NCBI GenBank assembly: GCA_910587485.1
Contig: CAJUKN010000026.1
Coordinates: 1 to 30,122 of the forward strand
From: an uncultured Lachnospira sp.
Lineage (GTDB): Bacteria; Bacillota; Clostridia; Lachnospirales; Lachnospiraceae
Length of the DNA: 30,122 bases
Reading direction: 5' to 3'
Position numbers and translations under genes: made by a program. Under the pieces are notes generated by a model that saw nothing but the letters and a program-made list of their open reading frames with translations, did no database searches and was not told the DNA's origin. Positions 22,899-30,067 of this stretch are shown here, one piece after another (the stretch's first letter is position 1; the number at the start of each line of letters is the position of its first letter).

Positions 22899-24038
22899 TT
22901 AACAATCCTTTTTTCGCTTTGTTTTTACAAATATATTTCGTTCGTCTTGAACCATCTGTCTTACTGGTTTTGGACATTGAACGATACACTGTCCGCACCC
23001 TATACATTTAGAAGCAGCAAATTGCAGTGTTTTTGACTGCTTATCATACCATGTCGCTTCTGTTGGACAATATCTGCCGCATTGGTTACACCCCACACAT
23101 TGACTGATATCCAATACTTTGGGTTTATAATAACATTTTATAAGAAGCTGCGAAAGAGCGCCTTCTCTATAACCTTTATATAAAAAACAACAATCCACAC
23201 AACAATTACATATCATAAGTTCATCTTCGTCTGCACTAATTCCATAATGATATACTGTGTGTATACAGCCTTGTTTTTCTAAATGATTCATCAATATAAC
23301 AGCTTCTTCATAGCTTAATTTTTTTGACACGCCATTTTCTACCAGCATATCGGACATACGCCCCACTGCTATACAGCTTTCAATAGGCATATTATAAGAA
23401 CAACTCTGTCCATTTAACAAACTCATCATTCTGCAAAAACAATTCATCACACTGATATGGTTTTGATGCTTTAATAACATAGGATACAATTCTCCAGATA
23501 AATAAACTGCCTGTTTTGATGTGAGTTTTTTGTTAATCTCCACTTTTTTGATGTTACCAGAAACTACTGTTGACATTCTGCCTGTTTCATGTTCCATATG
23601 ATTTGTATTTACATGATTCATATATGCTCTGACAGGTGGTATATTAAGCTGTTTTAAAATATCTTCAAATTTAGAAAACTTTTTGATTAATGCTTTTCTT
23701 ATTTCATTTGAAGGTCCAGAAGCAAAAATTTCAATCCACCCCGGAAATATTGGTGCTAATTCATAGACATTATCACCATGTCTTGGCCATAATACGCCTC
23801 GTTCCATTATATACAAAAAATACTCTTGAAATTCTTTGTCGTCAAGTTGCCATAGTTTTTGTAACCCTTCTTTTGTATACTCGCTTTCTCCCACAAGAAG
23901 AAGCCTGTCTAAATCAGTCTCTGTCATTGCTATCTCAAAACACTCCAATATCACTTTCACCACTGGAACACTAAATTTAGACTTTGTATTCATTAACTTT
24001 GCAAGCTGTACTGCCTTTTCTTTATATGATTTTTCCAC
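22899..24038 (-). CDS. Dicluster 4Fe-4S protein with helical N-terminal region
   Basis: The C-terminus holds two classical clusters, CVGCNQCGRYCP (Cys314, 317, 320, 324) and CIGCGQCIVQCP (Cys345, 348, 351, 355). A further Cys-rich patch, ICNCCVDCC at about residues 276-284, and scattered Cys around 200-230 could bind another cluster or metal. The first 120 residues look like a winged-helix-type region (ETDLDRLLLVGESEYTKEGL, then MERGVLWPRHGDNVYELAP). It probably acts as a cytosolic electron carrier or redox sensor; the exact function is unknown. The start is GTG at 24038, eight bases after GAGAGG. It is translationally coupled to the HypA-like gene and upstream of corA. Confidence 0.8.
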   Translation of the reverse strand: MEKSYKEKAVQLAKLMNTKSKFSVPVVKVILECFEIAMTETDLDRLLLVGESEYTKEGLQKLWQLDDKEFQEYFLYIMERGVLWPRHGDNVYELAPIFPGWIEIFASGPSNEIRKALIKKFSKFEDILKQLNIPPVRAYMNHVNTNHMEHETGRMSTVVSGNIKKVEINKKLTSKQAVYLSGELYPMLLKHQNHISVMNCFCRMMSLLNGQSCSYNMPIESCIAVGRMSDMLVENGVSKKLSYEEAVILMNHLEKQGCIHTVYHYGISADEDELMICNCCVDCCFLYKGYREGALSQLLIKCYYKPKVLDISQCVGCNQCGRYCPTEATWYDKQSKTLQFAASKCIGCGQCIVQCPKPVRQMVQDERNIFVKTKRKKDC

Positions 24039-24162
24039 AATAATGACCTCTCAAACTGAATGTTTTAACATTTTAAACCAAAATAGTAAAATTATTAACT
24101 ATTTTTTTAATATATTTGATAATAAAATAAATAAACAAGAGGCTATCACACTAAGTTCTCAC

Positions 24163-24205
24163 TATCAAAAAATATGTTGTCTGCTAAACATTACATTTTT
24201 TGATA
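24163..24205 (-). other. Hairpin in spacer between MCP gene and ferredoxin gene
   Basis: Arms TATCAAAAAAT (24163-24173) and ATTTTTTGATA (24195-24205) are perfect, 11 bases. The 270-base spacer 24039-24308 holds no gene that I can support. The hairpin lacks a following U-tract on either strand, so it is a weak terminator candidate for the chemotaxis gene. Nearer that gene, 24246-24269 holds a second stem with a loop TTTGCAA-type core (see findings). Confidence 0.45.
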
Positions 24206-24308
24206 ATTTTCTTAATGCGATAACCCCTTCAAAATCCTTTAATCAAGCGGATATTTGCAATCTGCTTTGCTACTTACTCATAACTTTATTGTTACTTCCC
24301 TGATAAGG

Positions 24309-26024
24309 TTAAAACGAAAACTTTCTTGTATCTTCTGCAAGGTCTTTGGCCATTTCTGCAATTTTATTGGTATCATTGGCGCATTCTGAAACAATATTTT
24401 GAAGCTCTGTCATAGAAGCCGATGTCTCCTGCGCTCCTGCAGCGTTTTCCTGTGCAATAGCAGCAAGACTTTCTACAATTTCAGTAACTGCTTGTTTTTC
24501 TATATTTAAGTCTTGAACTTTTCCACTAATATTATCTACTGCTAAAACAACATCGTCAACTTCTTGTTTTAAAGCCTCAAATACATTCTCTGTATGTTCA
24601 AGCATTTTATTTTGTTCCTCAATAACACTTGTCAACTCTGTCATCGTCTTAACGCTAAGTTCTGAATTGCTGATAAGTTCTTCAATGATTCTTATAATTT
24701 CATTAGCAGAATCCTTTGATTGTTCTGACAATGTACGAATTTCGTCTGCAACCACTGCAAAGCCTTTTCCCATATCGCCAGCCCTAGCCGCTTCAATAGA
24801 AGCATTGAGCGATAACAGATTGGTTTGACTTGCAATCGCCGTAATCATATCCGTAGCTGTTCGGATAGCATTAGCTGACTCATTGGTAGCATAAGTCTGT
24901 TCATATACCACTTGCACAGATTCTTTTGTCTTATTGCTGATATCAACAAGTTGTCCAAGTGTCTCATTAACTGTTTTATTATTATCTTTCATATCTTCTG
25001 TACTTCTTCCAAGACGAGTAACACTTCCTGTAATCTCATCAATCGCTTGTCCAATATTATTCACTTCATCATTGGCAGACTGCGTTTCTGCTGCCTGCGA
25101 TGTAGCACCTTTAGCTATCTCTTCCGAGGCTGCTTCCATATTACTTATATTTTCATCAATTGCCCTAAAAGAATCTACATATTTTGCTGCAAAATCTTCA
25201 AGCTGATTACTTGTTGTAACGATACTGCCAATAATTGAAGTAAGATGCTCAACAACCTCTTTCGTTGCTTTTGCCATATCTCCAATTTCGTCCTCGCGTT
25301 TAATAGCTCTATCATTATGTTCATACTTTAAAATTCCTTGTGCAACTTTATCAATCTCTTTACTTGTATGCAACATTGCCCTTGACATATTATTGGTTAA
25401 TAAAACATCAAGTATCACAACAATAAGAATAGAAATAATTGTTGCAATAATAATCTCAGAAGCAATTTTGCCAATACTTTGAATAACACTATCTCTTGAA
25501 CTTGCAGTAAATATCATACCAATGATTTCTTCACTGCCCTGCTGCTTTAAAGGAATATACATGCTTGTGTACTGTTTTCCTGCTATTGTCAAATTATCAT
25601 TATAAAAAATCTCCCCATTTTTTAAAACAGTATTGACAACTTCTTCACTGGCTGTTCCTGTAATCCTATTTCCATTAGAATCTGTGAGTGTTGAAGCAAC
25701 CCTTGTATCCCCATAAAATATTGTAATTTCTAATCCTGTTTTATCCTTCAAATCATCTATAACAGAATAATTATTTGAGATAATAACATCTCCCTTTTTC
25801 ATAATCCCATTTGTATATGTAAATTTTTCGCTATTAAGTGCTTGATATCTCTCCATTGTTGCCATACCATAAGTATATAATTCACTTCGCATACGTTCTT
25901 GTCCCATCTGTGCGACAGCATTAATACCTATTAATCCAATCAAAATAGAAATAAAAAGCATTGGTCCTAAAACCAATAGCATTATTCTTGCTCGAAATCG
26001 TATTCCTTTTGTTCTTTTATTCAT
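24309..26024 (-). CDS. Methyl-accepting chemotaxis protein
   Basis: Transmembrane chemoreceptor that controls CheA. The 571 residues run: membrane span (about 13-35), an extracellular Cache-type sensor domain (about 40-185, with GLEITIFYGDTRVAST and GKQYTSMYIPLK), second span (about 187-210), HAMP (about 211-265) and a long coiled-coil signalling domain. Its hairpin tip contains LSLNASIEAARAGDMGKGFA and VVADEIRTLSEQS. Ligand unknown; the single Cache fold suggests a small organic acid or amino acid (family knowledge, not shown). The start follows AAAAGGGGGG. It has its own promoter at 26093-26120, and no other chemotaxis gene is in the window. Confidence 0.96.
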   Translation of the reverse strand: MNKRTKGIRFRARIMLLVLGPMLFISILIGLIGINAVAQMGQERMRSELYTYGMATMERYQALNSEKFTYTNGIMKKGDVIISNNYSVIDDLKDKTGLEITIFYGDTRVASTLTDSNGNRITGTASEEVVNTVLKNGEIFYNDNLTIAGKQYTSMYIPLKQQGSEEIIGMIFTASSRDSVIQSIGKIASEIIIATIISILIVVILDVLLTNNMSRAMLHTSKEIDKVAQGILKYEHNDRAIKREDEIGDMAKATKEVVEHLTSIIGSIVTTSNQLEDFAAKYVDSFRAIDENISNMEAASEEIAKGATSQAAETQSANDEVNNIGQAIDEITGSVTRLGRSTEDMKDNNKTVNETLGQLVDISNKTKESVQVVYEQTYATNESANAIRTATDMITAIASQTNLLSLNASIEAARAGDMGKGFAVVADEIRTLSEQSKDSANEIIRIIEELISNSELSVKTMTELTSVIEEQNKMLEHTENVFEALKQEVDDVVLAVDNISGKVQDLNIEKQAVTEIVESLAAIAQENAAGAQETSASMTELQNIVSECANDTNKIAEMAKDLAEDTRKFSF

Positions 26025-26092
26025 GCTATCCCCCCTTTTGTGAAAATTTGATTATTATAATTCCGATTTCAATAAAACTTACAATATAAATT

Positions 26093-26120
26093 ATTATACC
26101 ATTTAACACTATTTTTTCAA
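26093..26120 (-). promoter_or_regulatory. Promoter of the chemotaxis receptor gene
   Basis: -35 TTGAAA (26115-26120), 16-base spacer, -10 TATAAT (26093-26098), with TG one base before the -10 (extended -10). This is a housekeeping-type promoter rather than a sigma-28 motility promoter. Confidence 0.75.
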
Positions 26121-26170
26121 TTATAAATTGTTTATTTTGACAACAAATATGCTTGTTTTCACAGTAAATA

Positions 26171-26230
26171 TTTCTTATAAAAATAAATTTCTTATAAAAA
26201 TATTTTCTTATAGAAAATTTCTTTAAAATG
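26171..26230 (-). repeat. AT-rich tandem repeats at the LytTR gene end
   Basis: TTTCTTATAAAAATA-type units begin at 26171, 26188, 26204 and 26218 (last one degenerate), spaced 17, 16 and 14 bases. They cover the last codons of the LytTR gene and the start of the spacer before the chemotaxis promoter. Slippage in AT-rich DNA or regulator binding sites are both possible. Confidence 0.6.
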
Positions 26231-26509
26231 TTTTGTAAATGGTAAGGTTTTACCATTTATCAAAACAATATATCCCCTTTCAAAACGATATATGTAACTT
26301 AAATTTACAATATCGGATTTATTAATTTGAATAAATATATTTTTATCAACCCAATTTTGAATTTCTTTTAATGTTCCATTGTATGTAATCTCATCATAAA
26401 TTGTTTTAATTGTTATCTTATGTCCATTACAATTAAAATACTCTATGTCACATATACGAACACCCATTTTACTTTTTCCTTTTGTATACCAAAAAAAATC
26501 ATTACTCAT
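26192..26509 (-). CDS. Stand-alone LytTR DNA-binding protein
   Basis: The 105 residues are little more than one LytTR domain: GVRICDIEYFNCNGHKITIK, then a strand-turn with YNGTLKEIQNWVDKNIFIQ, the conserved NKSDIVNLSYI (family: R-S-x-x-VN-x-x-x-I) and GYIVLINGKTLPFTK at the end. LytTR proteins bind direct repeats in promoters. No receiver domain is attached and there is no membrane span. The ATG follows GGAGG by six bases. It starts 25 bases after the two-HTH regulator gene, so the two form an operon. Targets are unknown; nearby candidates are its own operon and the chemotaxis gene downstream. Confidence 0.8.
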   Translation of the reverse strand: MSNDFFWYTKGKSKMGVRICDIEYFNCNGHKITIKTIYDEITYNGTLKEIQNWVDKNIFIQINKSDIVNLSYIYRFERGYIVLINGKTLPFTKHFKEIFYKKIFL

Positions 26510-26534
26510 ACGAAGCCTCCACTTCTGTATTGTT

Positions 26535-27236
26535 TTACTTTAAGCAAAGCAACTCATATAATTTTGAAACATCTATTTCTCCACATTGTTTCAAATAACT
26601 AGAGTACCCAATAAATGAAAAATTTTCCACTTTGCCTGTTATCACAAACCAAGGATTAATATCATATATCTTATAAATTAAAATCAGTTCTTCAATCTTT
26701 ATATTACGGATTCCCTTTTCAATTGCGCTGTACGATTTACTTTTTATTCCTAACTCCTTTTCAACATCTGTATATCTTAAATTTCTGCTTTTTCTAATAC
26801 ATTTTAAAACCAACATTTCTGGTGTATTTGCATATTTTTCTTTATCTTTAATACTTTCAATAATTTCGAGCATATTTATATTATAAAAAATATTATGATT
26901 GCTAGGATATTTATTTTCAATCTGAAGCTTAAACATAGTAAGTAACATTCTTATATACACATTTCTATTAAAATATTTAACTGTAATTAATGTCCCAAAT
27001 TGATTTTGATTACTTTTTGTGCCTGTTATAAGATAATCAATATCAATGTCTGTCCTGTTTGACATACTTCTTAACATATTTACTGACAACGGTTTAATGC
27101 CTTTTTCTACATTAGAAATTGTCCCTTCACTAAAAAAAATTTCATTTTTCATTTGTTCCAGAGTCAATCCTGAGTCTTTTCTAAACTCCCTTATTCTTCT
27201 TCCAATATTAACATTATAATTACACTCCTGCAGCAC
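26535..27236 (-). CDS. Regulator with two HTH (XRE-type) domains
   Basis: The 233-residue protein has an N-terminal XRE helix-turn-helix (about 11-71: IGRRIREFRKDSGLTLEQMK, EGTISNVEKGIKPLS) and a second one at about 143-201 (LKCIRKSRNLRYTDVEKELG, SYSAIEKGIRNIKIEEL). Both end alike (DYLITG and WFVITG), so the protein looks like an internal duplication with a linker. The start is GTG at 27236, ten bases after AGGAGG; the only nearby ATG is out of frame. The ribosome site lies in a small hairpin, with a large palindrome just before. It is followed by the LytTR gene. Role unknown; no phage or toxin genes nearby. Confidence 0.8.
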   Translation of the reverse strand: MLQECNYNVNIGRRIREFRKDSGLTLEQMKNEIFFSEGTISNVEKGIKPLSVNMLRSMSNRTDIDIDYLITGTKSNQNQFGTLITVKYFNRNVYIRMLLTMFKLQIENKYPSNHNIFYNINMLEIIESIKDKEKYANTPEMLVLKCIRKSRNLRYTDVEKELGIKSKSYSAIEKGIRNIKIEELILIYKIYDINPWFVITGKVENFSFIGYSSYLKQCGEIDVSKLYELLCLK

Positions 27237-27238
27237 AG

Positions 27239-27255
27239 TTTAGGTTCCTCCTAAA
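27239..27255 (-). promoter_or_regulatory. Hairpin holding the regulator's Shine-Dalgarno
   Basis: In the transcript TTTAGG-AGGAA-CCTAAA folds with six pairs and a five-base loop. The ribosome site AGGAGG is split between the 5' arm and the loop, so the fold would hide it. It ends two bases before the GTG start. Confidence 0.55.
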
Positions 27256-27264
27256 TATTTAAGA

Positions 27265-27290
27265 ACGCCTGCAGCTATAGCTGCAGGCGT
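27265..27290 (-). terminator. Perfect GC-rich palindrome, likely terminator
   Basis: Eleven-base perfect arms (27265-27275 and 27280-27290, ACGCCTGCAGC) with a TATA loop. On the minus strand TTCTTAAATATTT follows, so it can end transcripts from the FeoB-associated gene. It also lies only ten bases before the regulator's ribosome-site hairpin, and CCTGCAGC of its 5' arm could pair instead with GCTGCAGG over the regulator's start codon. Confidence 0.6.
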
Positions 27291-27479
27291 GAAGTTTACC
27301 TTCTTAAGTAATAATATTCCTATTTATTACTATTGCGAAGAATCCAAATCCAGACTTCATTTCCAAATTAGAATAGTTTTTATTCTATAAGAATTTATAT
27401 TTAATTATTAATTGTACCTTTAGTATCCGTATATATGATTATAATCTACCTTGTATATTTCTTTACATCTAAATTATTT
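27291..27479. other. AT-rich spacer without a gene
   Basis: No ORF I can support. A dyad AGTAATAA/TTATTACT around 27307-27332 has no U-tract. Confidence 0.4.
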
Positions 27480-27638
27480 TTAACGGTCACACTTTTTCGT
27501 ATGAATATTACAGCTTGCACAATTACCATTACAGCCACCTTTGCCATCACCAATTTTTTTGTCACGCATATATGATACAAATACATAAATACCAATTATA
27601 ACAATAAGAATTAATGCACCAACTATAATTTTTAACAT
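27480..27638 (-). CDS. FeoB-associated Cys-rich membrane protein
   Basis: A 52-residue protein: a single membrane span near the start (MLKIIVGALILIVIIGIYVF), a short basic loop, and a Cys-rich tail with Cys36, 40, 43 and 50 (GGCNGNCASC, then KKC). This layout is that of the small proteins usually encoded beside feoA/feoB, thought to help ferrous iron transport or handle metal at the membrane. The ATG follows GGAGG by five bases. No feoA or feoB is present in the window, so it is an orphan here. The region upstream carries a promoter-like site, a 20-base palindrome, a possible leader peptide and a long hairpin, suggesting tight regulation, perhaps by iron. Confidence 0.85.
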   Translation of the reverse strand: MLKIIVGALILIVIIGIYVFVSYMRDKKIGDGKGGCNGNCASCNIHTKKCDR

Positions 27639-27668
27639 GTTAACCTCCATACTACGACTGATTTTTAG

Positions 27669-27712
27669 AAGCAGCTAATGGCTCAAGTTTTAGCAAAGAG
27701 ACATAGCTGCTT
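27669..27712 (-). promoter_or_regulatory. Leader hairpin before the FeoB-associated gene
   Basis: Perfect nine-base arms AAGCAGCTA (27669-27677 as read on plus) and TAGCTGCTT (27704-27712) enclose a 26-base loop. No U-tract follows on the minus strand. The hairpin overlaps the last codons of a possible 22-residue leader peptide (27683-27751, TTG start five bases after AAGGAG, reading MKIKIFNLQVIMQKQ and ending in LCLFAKT). Confidence 0.5.
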
Positions 27713-27731
27713 TTGCATAATAACTTGCAGG

Positions 27732-27751
27732 TTGAAAATTTTAATTTTCAA
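27732..27751. promoter_or_regulatory. 20-base perfect palindrome, candidate operator
   Basis: TTGAAAATT and AATTTTCAA (transcript-sense centre AA) form a 9-2-9 inverted repeat, 30 bases downstream of the -10-like box and overlapping the possible leader-peptide start. The arrangement suits a dimeric repressor. It is somewhat like Fur/PerR-family boxes but does not have their usual spacing. Confidence 0.45.
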
Positions 27752-27780
27752 TTGTTCTCCTTATTTCTTATTTTTGAATG

Positions 27781-27808
27781 TTAATACTTTATCTAATAAA
27801 TTTACCAA
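27781..27808 (-). promoter_or_regulatory. Possible promoter of the FeoB-associated gene
   Basis: TTGGTA (27803-27808), 16-base spacer and TATTAA (27781-27786), directly after the stop of the hydrolase gene. Both boxes depart from consensus at two positions, so support is modest. Confidence 0.4.
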
Positions 27809-27809
27809 T

Positions 27810-28913
27810 CTATCGCAATGTTTTTTTTCGAGCTTTATCCAATTCACCCGTCAAAGAGTGAAACAGTCTGCGCATCATCATTTTTGTGTCTCTATCCAAT
27901 GATTGATATATTTTAAATGCTGAACTTGCAGAATTAAAGCGGTCTGCCGATATTTCAGACAAAGTTGTGGCGCCGCTTGCTGTTATCAGAGAAAACAATA
28001 CATTGACAAACTTGTCTCGTTCTTCCATATTAATTCTGCTAATCCATTTTTTTAATACCTCATTTAACACTTGACTAGATTTACTCAAGCCCTTTGCATA
28101 TTCAAACCGATTGCCCTCAACCTGCCATGACATTGCATCATGCTGCATAATACCAGATTGACTGCTCTTTACTACAATAAAATCTTCATCATGCTCAAAA
28201 AGCATCCCAACAACTGAATACTCAGGCACAATAGATTGAATAACACAACGCATCTCCTGATATCGCCTATCTTTTATAAATGCTTCATCAAATCCTGGTC
28301 CATCATTATTATAAATATTTATTATTCGCTTTTTAAATTTACTTTTGCACCGTGCTGCACCATATACAGCTAAATTGCCTCCCTTAGAATGTCCGCCAAT
28401 TCGTATCTTCTTTTTTGTCTGTGCGGCAACTTCATCAATATAAGAAACTGCTTGTATCTGTGCGGGTATTGGATGCTGATAACTCATATTAAAATCTTCT
28501 TTCCAGCCTACAATCGTGTCATCTGTTCCCATAAATGCTATATATAGCGTACCATCCCCAAGTTCTGCTGTAAATGCTGCAAATTGTGTCTGCTTTTTAT
28601 CATCATTTATCCATGAATAATTTTTTAATACAATATCTCCAAATCGTGTACACTTAGCCACTGTCCTCATAAAGAAAGGAGCATACCATATAAAGGTCTT
28701 AACTCTTTTTAGTTCTTCTTCATTATAAATTCTAAAAAATTTATCACATGCTTTTGATAAGGTCAATCCATTTTCCATCTCCATATCTGGAACAATTCCC
28801 TCAAAATCTACATATGCTATTTGTGATAATATCAAATTATCAATATTGTTAAATGGGTCTTGTTGAAATGACAAATCTCCCCTCCATTTAATATAATCTT
28901 CAATATTTGCCAT
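27810..28913 (-). CDS. Alpha/beta hydrolase, DUF2974 (Mbeg1-like)
   Basis: The 367-residue protein has the lipase-type nucleophile elbow IGGHSKGGNLAVYGA with Ser at about residue 176, a preceding strand TLYIAFMGTDDTIVGWKEDF (lipase-like oxyanion region), and NNDGPGFDE after it, which may supply the acid; a His is present in the later FEHDEDFIVV/MQHDAMSW part. The first lines (NIEDYIKWRGDLSFQQDPFN, NLILSQIAYVDFEGI) are the typical start of this family, widespread in Firmicutes and of unknown substrate. The ATG at 28913 follows GAGGG by five bases; the one four codons earlier lies inside that ribosome site. No signal peptide, so it is cytosolic. Confidence 0.85.
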   Translation of the reverse strand: MANIEDYIKWRGDLSFQQDPFNNIDNLILSQIAYVDFEGIVPDMEMENGLTLSKACDKFFRIYNEEELKRVKTFIWYAPFFMRTVAKCTRFGDIVLKNYSWINDDKKQTQFAAFTAELGDGTLYIAFMGTDDTIVGWKEDFNMSYQHPIPAQIQAVSYIDEVAAQTKKKIRIGGHSKGGNLAVYGAARCKSKFKKRIINIYNNDGPGFDEAFIKDRRYQEMRCVIQSIVPEYSVVGMLFEHDEDFIVVKSSQSGIMQHDAMSWQVEGNRFEYAKGLSKSSQVLNEVLKKWISRINMEERDKFVNVLFSLITASGATTLSEISADRFNSASSAFKIYQSLDRDTKMMMRRLFHSLTGELDKARKKTLR

Positions 28914-28985
28914 AAAATCCCTCATTTCTGCGCTGCTTTTGCGTAAGAATCTTTAGGTTCTTTTAGCAACCTTTGTGCCAAACAA
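28914..28985 (-). repeat. Leader module copy 2 (before hydrolase gene)
   Basis: Minus-strand TTTGGCACAAAGG, a small hairpin AGGTT/AACCT, then TTACGCAAAAGCAGCGCAGA and the ribosome site. It resembles the leader of the ktrB-like gene in order and sequence. The gap 28986-29071 is otherwise plain AT-rich DNA. Confidence 0.55.
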
Positions 28986-29071
28986 CATACTGATATAAAT
29001 TGCTAGTTAAATTTTATTTAACTTGTGAAACAATTTATTTTTCAAACCATCTCTTATTCCAAACACTGTAT

Positions 29072-29108
29072 AAAAAAAGCAGTCGTCTTCTTTATAAAAA
29101 CCACTGCC
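29072..29108 (-). terminator. Terminator after the small membrane protein gene
   Basis: GCAGT (29079-29083) and ACTGC (29103-29107) close a stem with short inner pairs; seven T follow on the minus strand. It begins about 15 bases after the stop of the membrane protein gene. Confidence 0.78.
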
Positions 29109-29121
29109 AATCTTTTGTAGA

Positions 29122-29697
29122 TTAAAAATGTTCCAATGCACCATCAACCTCAACATCATAATTTTCTAAAACATTTCCCTCTTTATCATAAAATGTATAT
29201 CTTTTAGGCTTAATATCAAAATTTTTATTCAATGGATTATATGGCGTTTCTCCATATTCCGCTTGTCCTAAAATCTTAGAAGAATGAAACCATGTGCCTT
29301 TATCCTCATAATAATCAACATATATTTCTGTTGTTCCCCTAAGCGTAGCTACCATCTTAATGCCATTGCGTTCTACATCTTCTTGCTGTGGAAATGCTAT
29401 GAACGTTGATAAACCTGCCATCACTAATGTTACAAGCACAATAACACAGACAAACCCAATACCAATGCCATATGTTATTTTCTTATCTCTTGATGTTGTT
29501 GTCATCTTCTTTAACATATACAAAACAGTCCATGTAGCAAATAACAAAAATAAAAAGATAATGCTCCAATATACAACACATGATGGTACACTTTTTAAAA
29601 ACATATCATTCATCTCAAATATTTTTGTTGCAATCTGAAGAATGATTGCTATTACAACAGGAATCAAGCCCCAAAATTTTTTAATCGTTTCTAACAT
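29122..29697 (-). CDS. Small membrane protein of unknown function
   Basis: I do not recognise this 191-residue protein. It has three likely membrane spans (about 9-28, 42-65 and 76-103) and then about 85 polar residues with an even spread of strands (ATLRGTTEIYVDYYEDKG, PKRYTFYDKEGNVLENYDVE), which by the odd number of spans and the positive inside loops would face outside if the N-terminus is inside. The ATG follows AATGAGG, like two other genes in this window. It stands alone between two terminators; a weak promoter reads TTGTTT (29770-29775), 16 bases, TAATAG (29748-29753). Confidence 0.75.
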   Translation of the reverse strand: MLETIKKFWGLIPVVIAIILQIATKIFEMNDMFLKSVPSCVVYWSIIFLFLLFATWTVLYMLKKMTTTSRDKKITYGIGIGFVCVIVLVTLVMAGLSTFIAFPQQEDVERNGIKMVATLRGTTEIYVDYYEDKGTWFHSSKILGQAEYGETPYNPLNKNFDIKPKRYTFYDKEGNVLENYDVEVDGALEHF

Positions 29698-29894
29698 GAT
29701 TTTTCCTCATTTCTATATATCTTTTATCCTTACATAGCATTATCTATCTATTATGCCAATATATCACTAAAACAAAACACTAAATTCTCAAGCACCTAAT
29801 AAAAACAATCTTTCTTATATACTTATAACATAGATAACTATTAACACTTTTAATACACTTATGATTGTACTTAACAACAAAATTTACTATAGGG
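29698..29894. other. AT-rich spacer with weak promoter
   Basis: Besides the weak promoter named for the membrane protein gene I see nothing in this stretch. Confidence 0.4.
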
Positions 29895-29921
29895 AAAAAA
29901 AAGAGTTGCATGCAACTCTTT
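29895..29921 (-). terminator. Terminator of the tRNA transcript
   Basis: GAGTTGCA and TGCAACTC (29903-29918), extended by A-T pairs to an 11-base-arm perfect palindrome, are followed on the minus strand by a run of eight T. It is about 150 bases beyond the tRNA 3' end; the stretch between (29922-30067) contains only a small dyad CAGAT/ATCTG near 29961-29977. Confidence 0.88.
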
Positions 29922-30067
29922 GCAAACTTATAATTTAACTTTGTCTAGCCAACAGCAAAGCAGATTGCAACTATCTGTTTAACTATATCAAATCATGCTA
30001 TCTTTTATAAGGCAAAAAATTTCAAACAACCTCTTATAATTTCCGTTAATCCCCAATATACAAAGAA

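Noticed and set aside
22897..23007. Longer form of the HypA-like protein overlapping the ferredoxin gene
   Set aside because: MHE at 22896 matches the HypA N-terminus and has its own ribosome site; the extension is a shifted reading of the ferredoxin gene.
24210..24308. Possible gene remnant in the spacer after the chemotaxis gene
   Set aside because: No frame gives recognisable or sustained coding sequence.
26026..26256. 76-codon minus-strand frame between the LytTR and chemotaxis genes
   Set aside because: AT-driven Ile/Lys-rich translation overlapping the LytTR gene end and the receptor promoter; no sound ribosome site.
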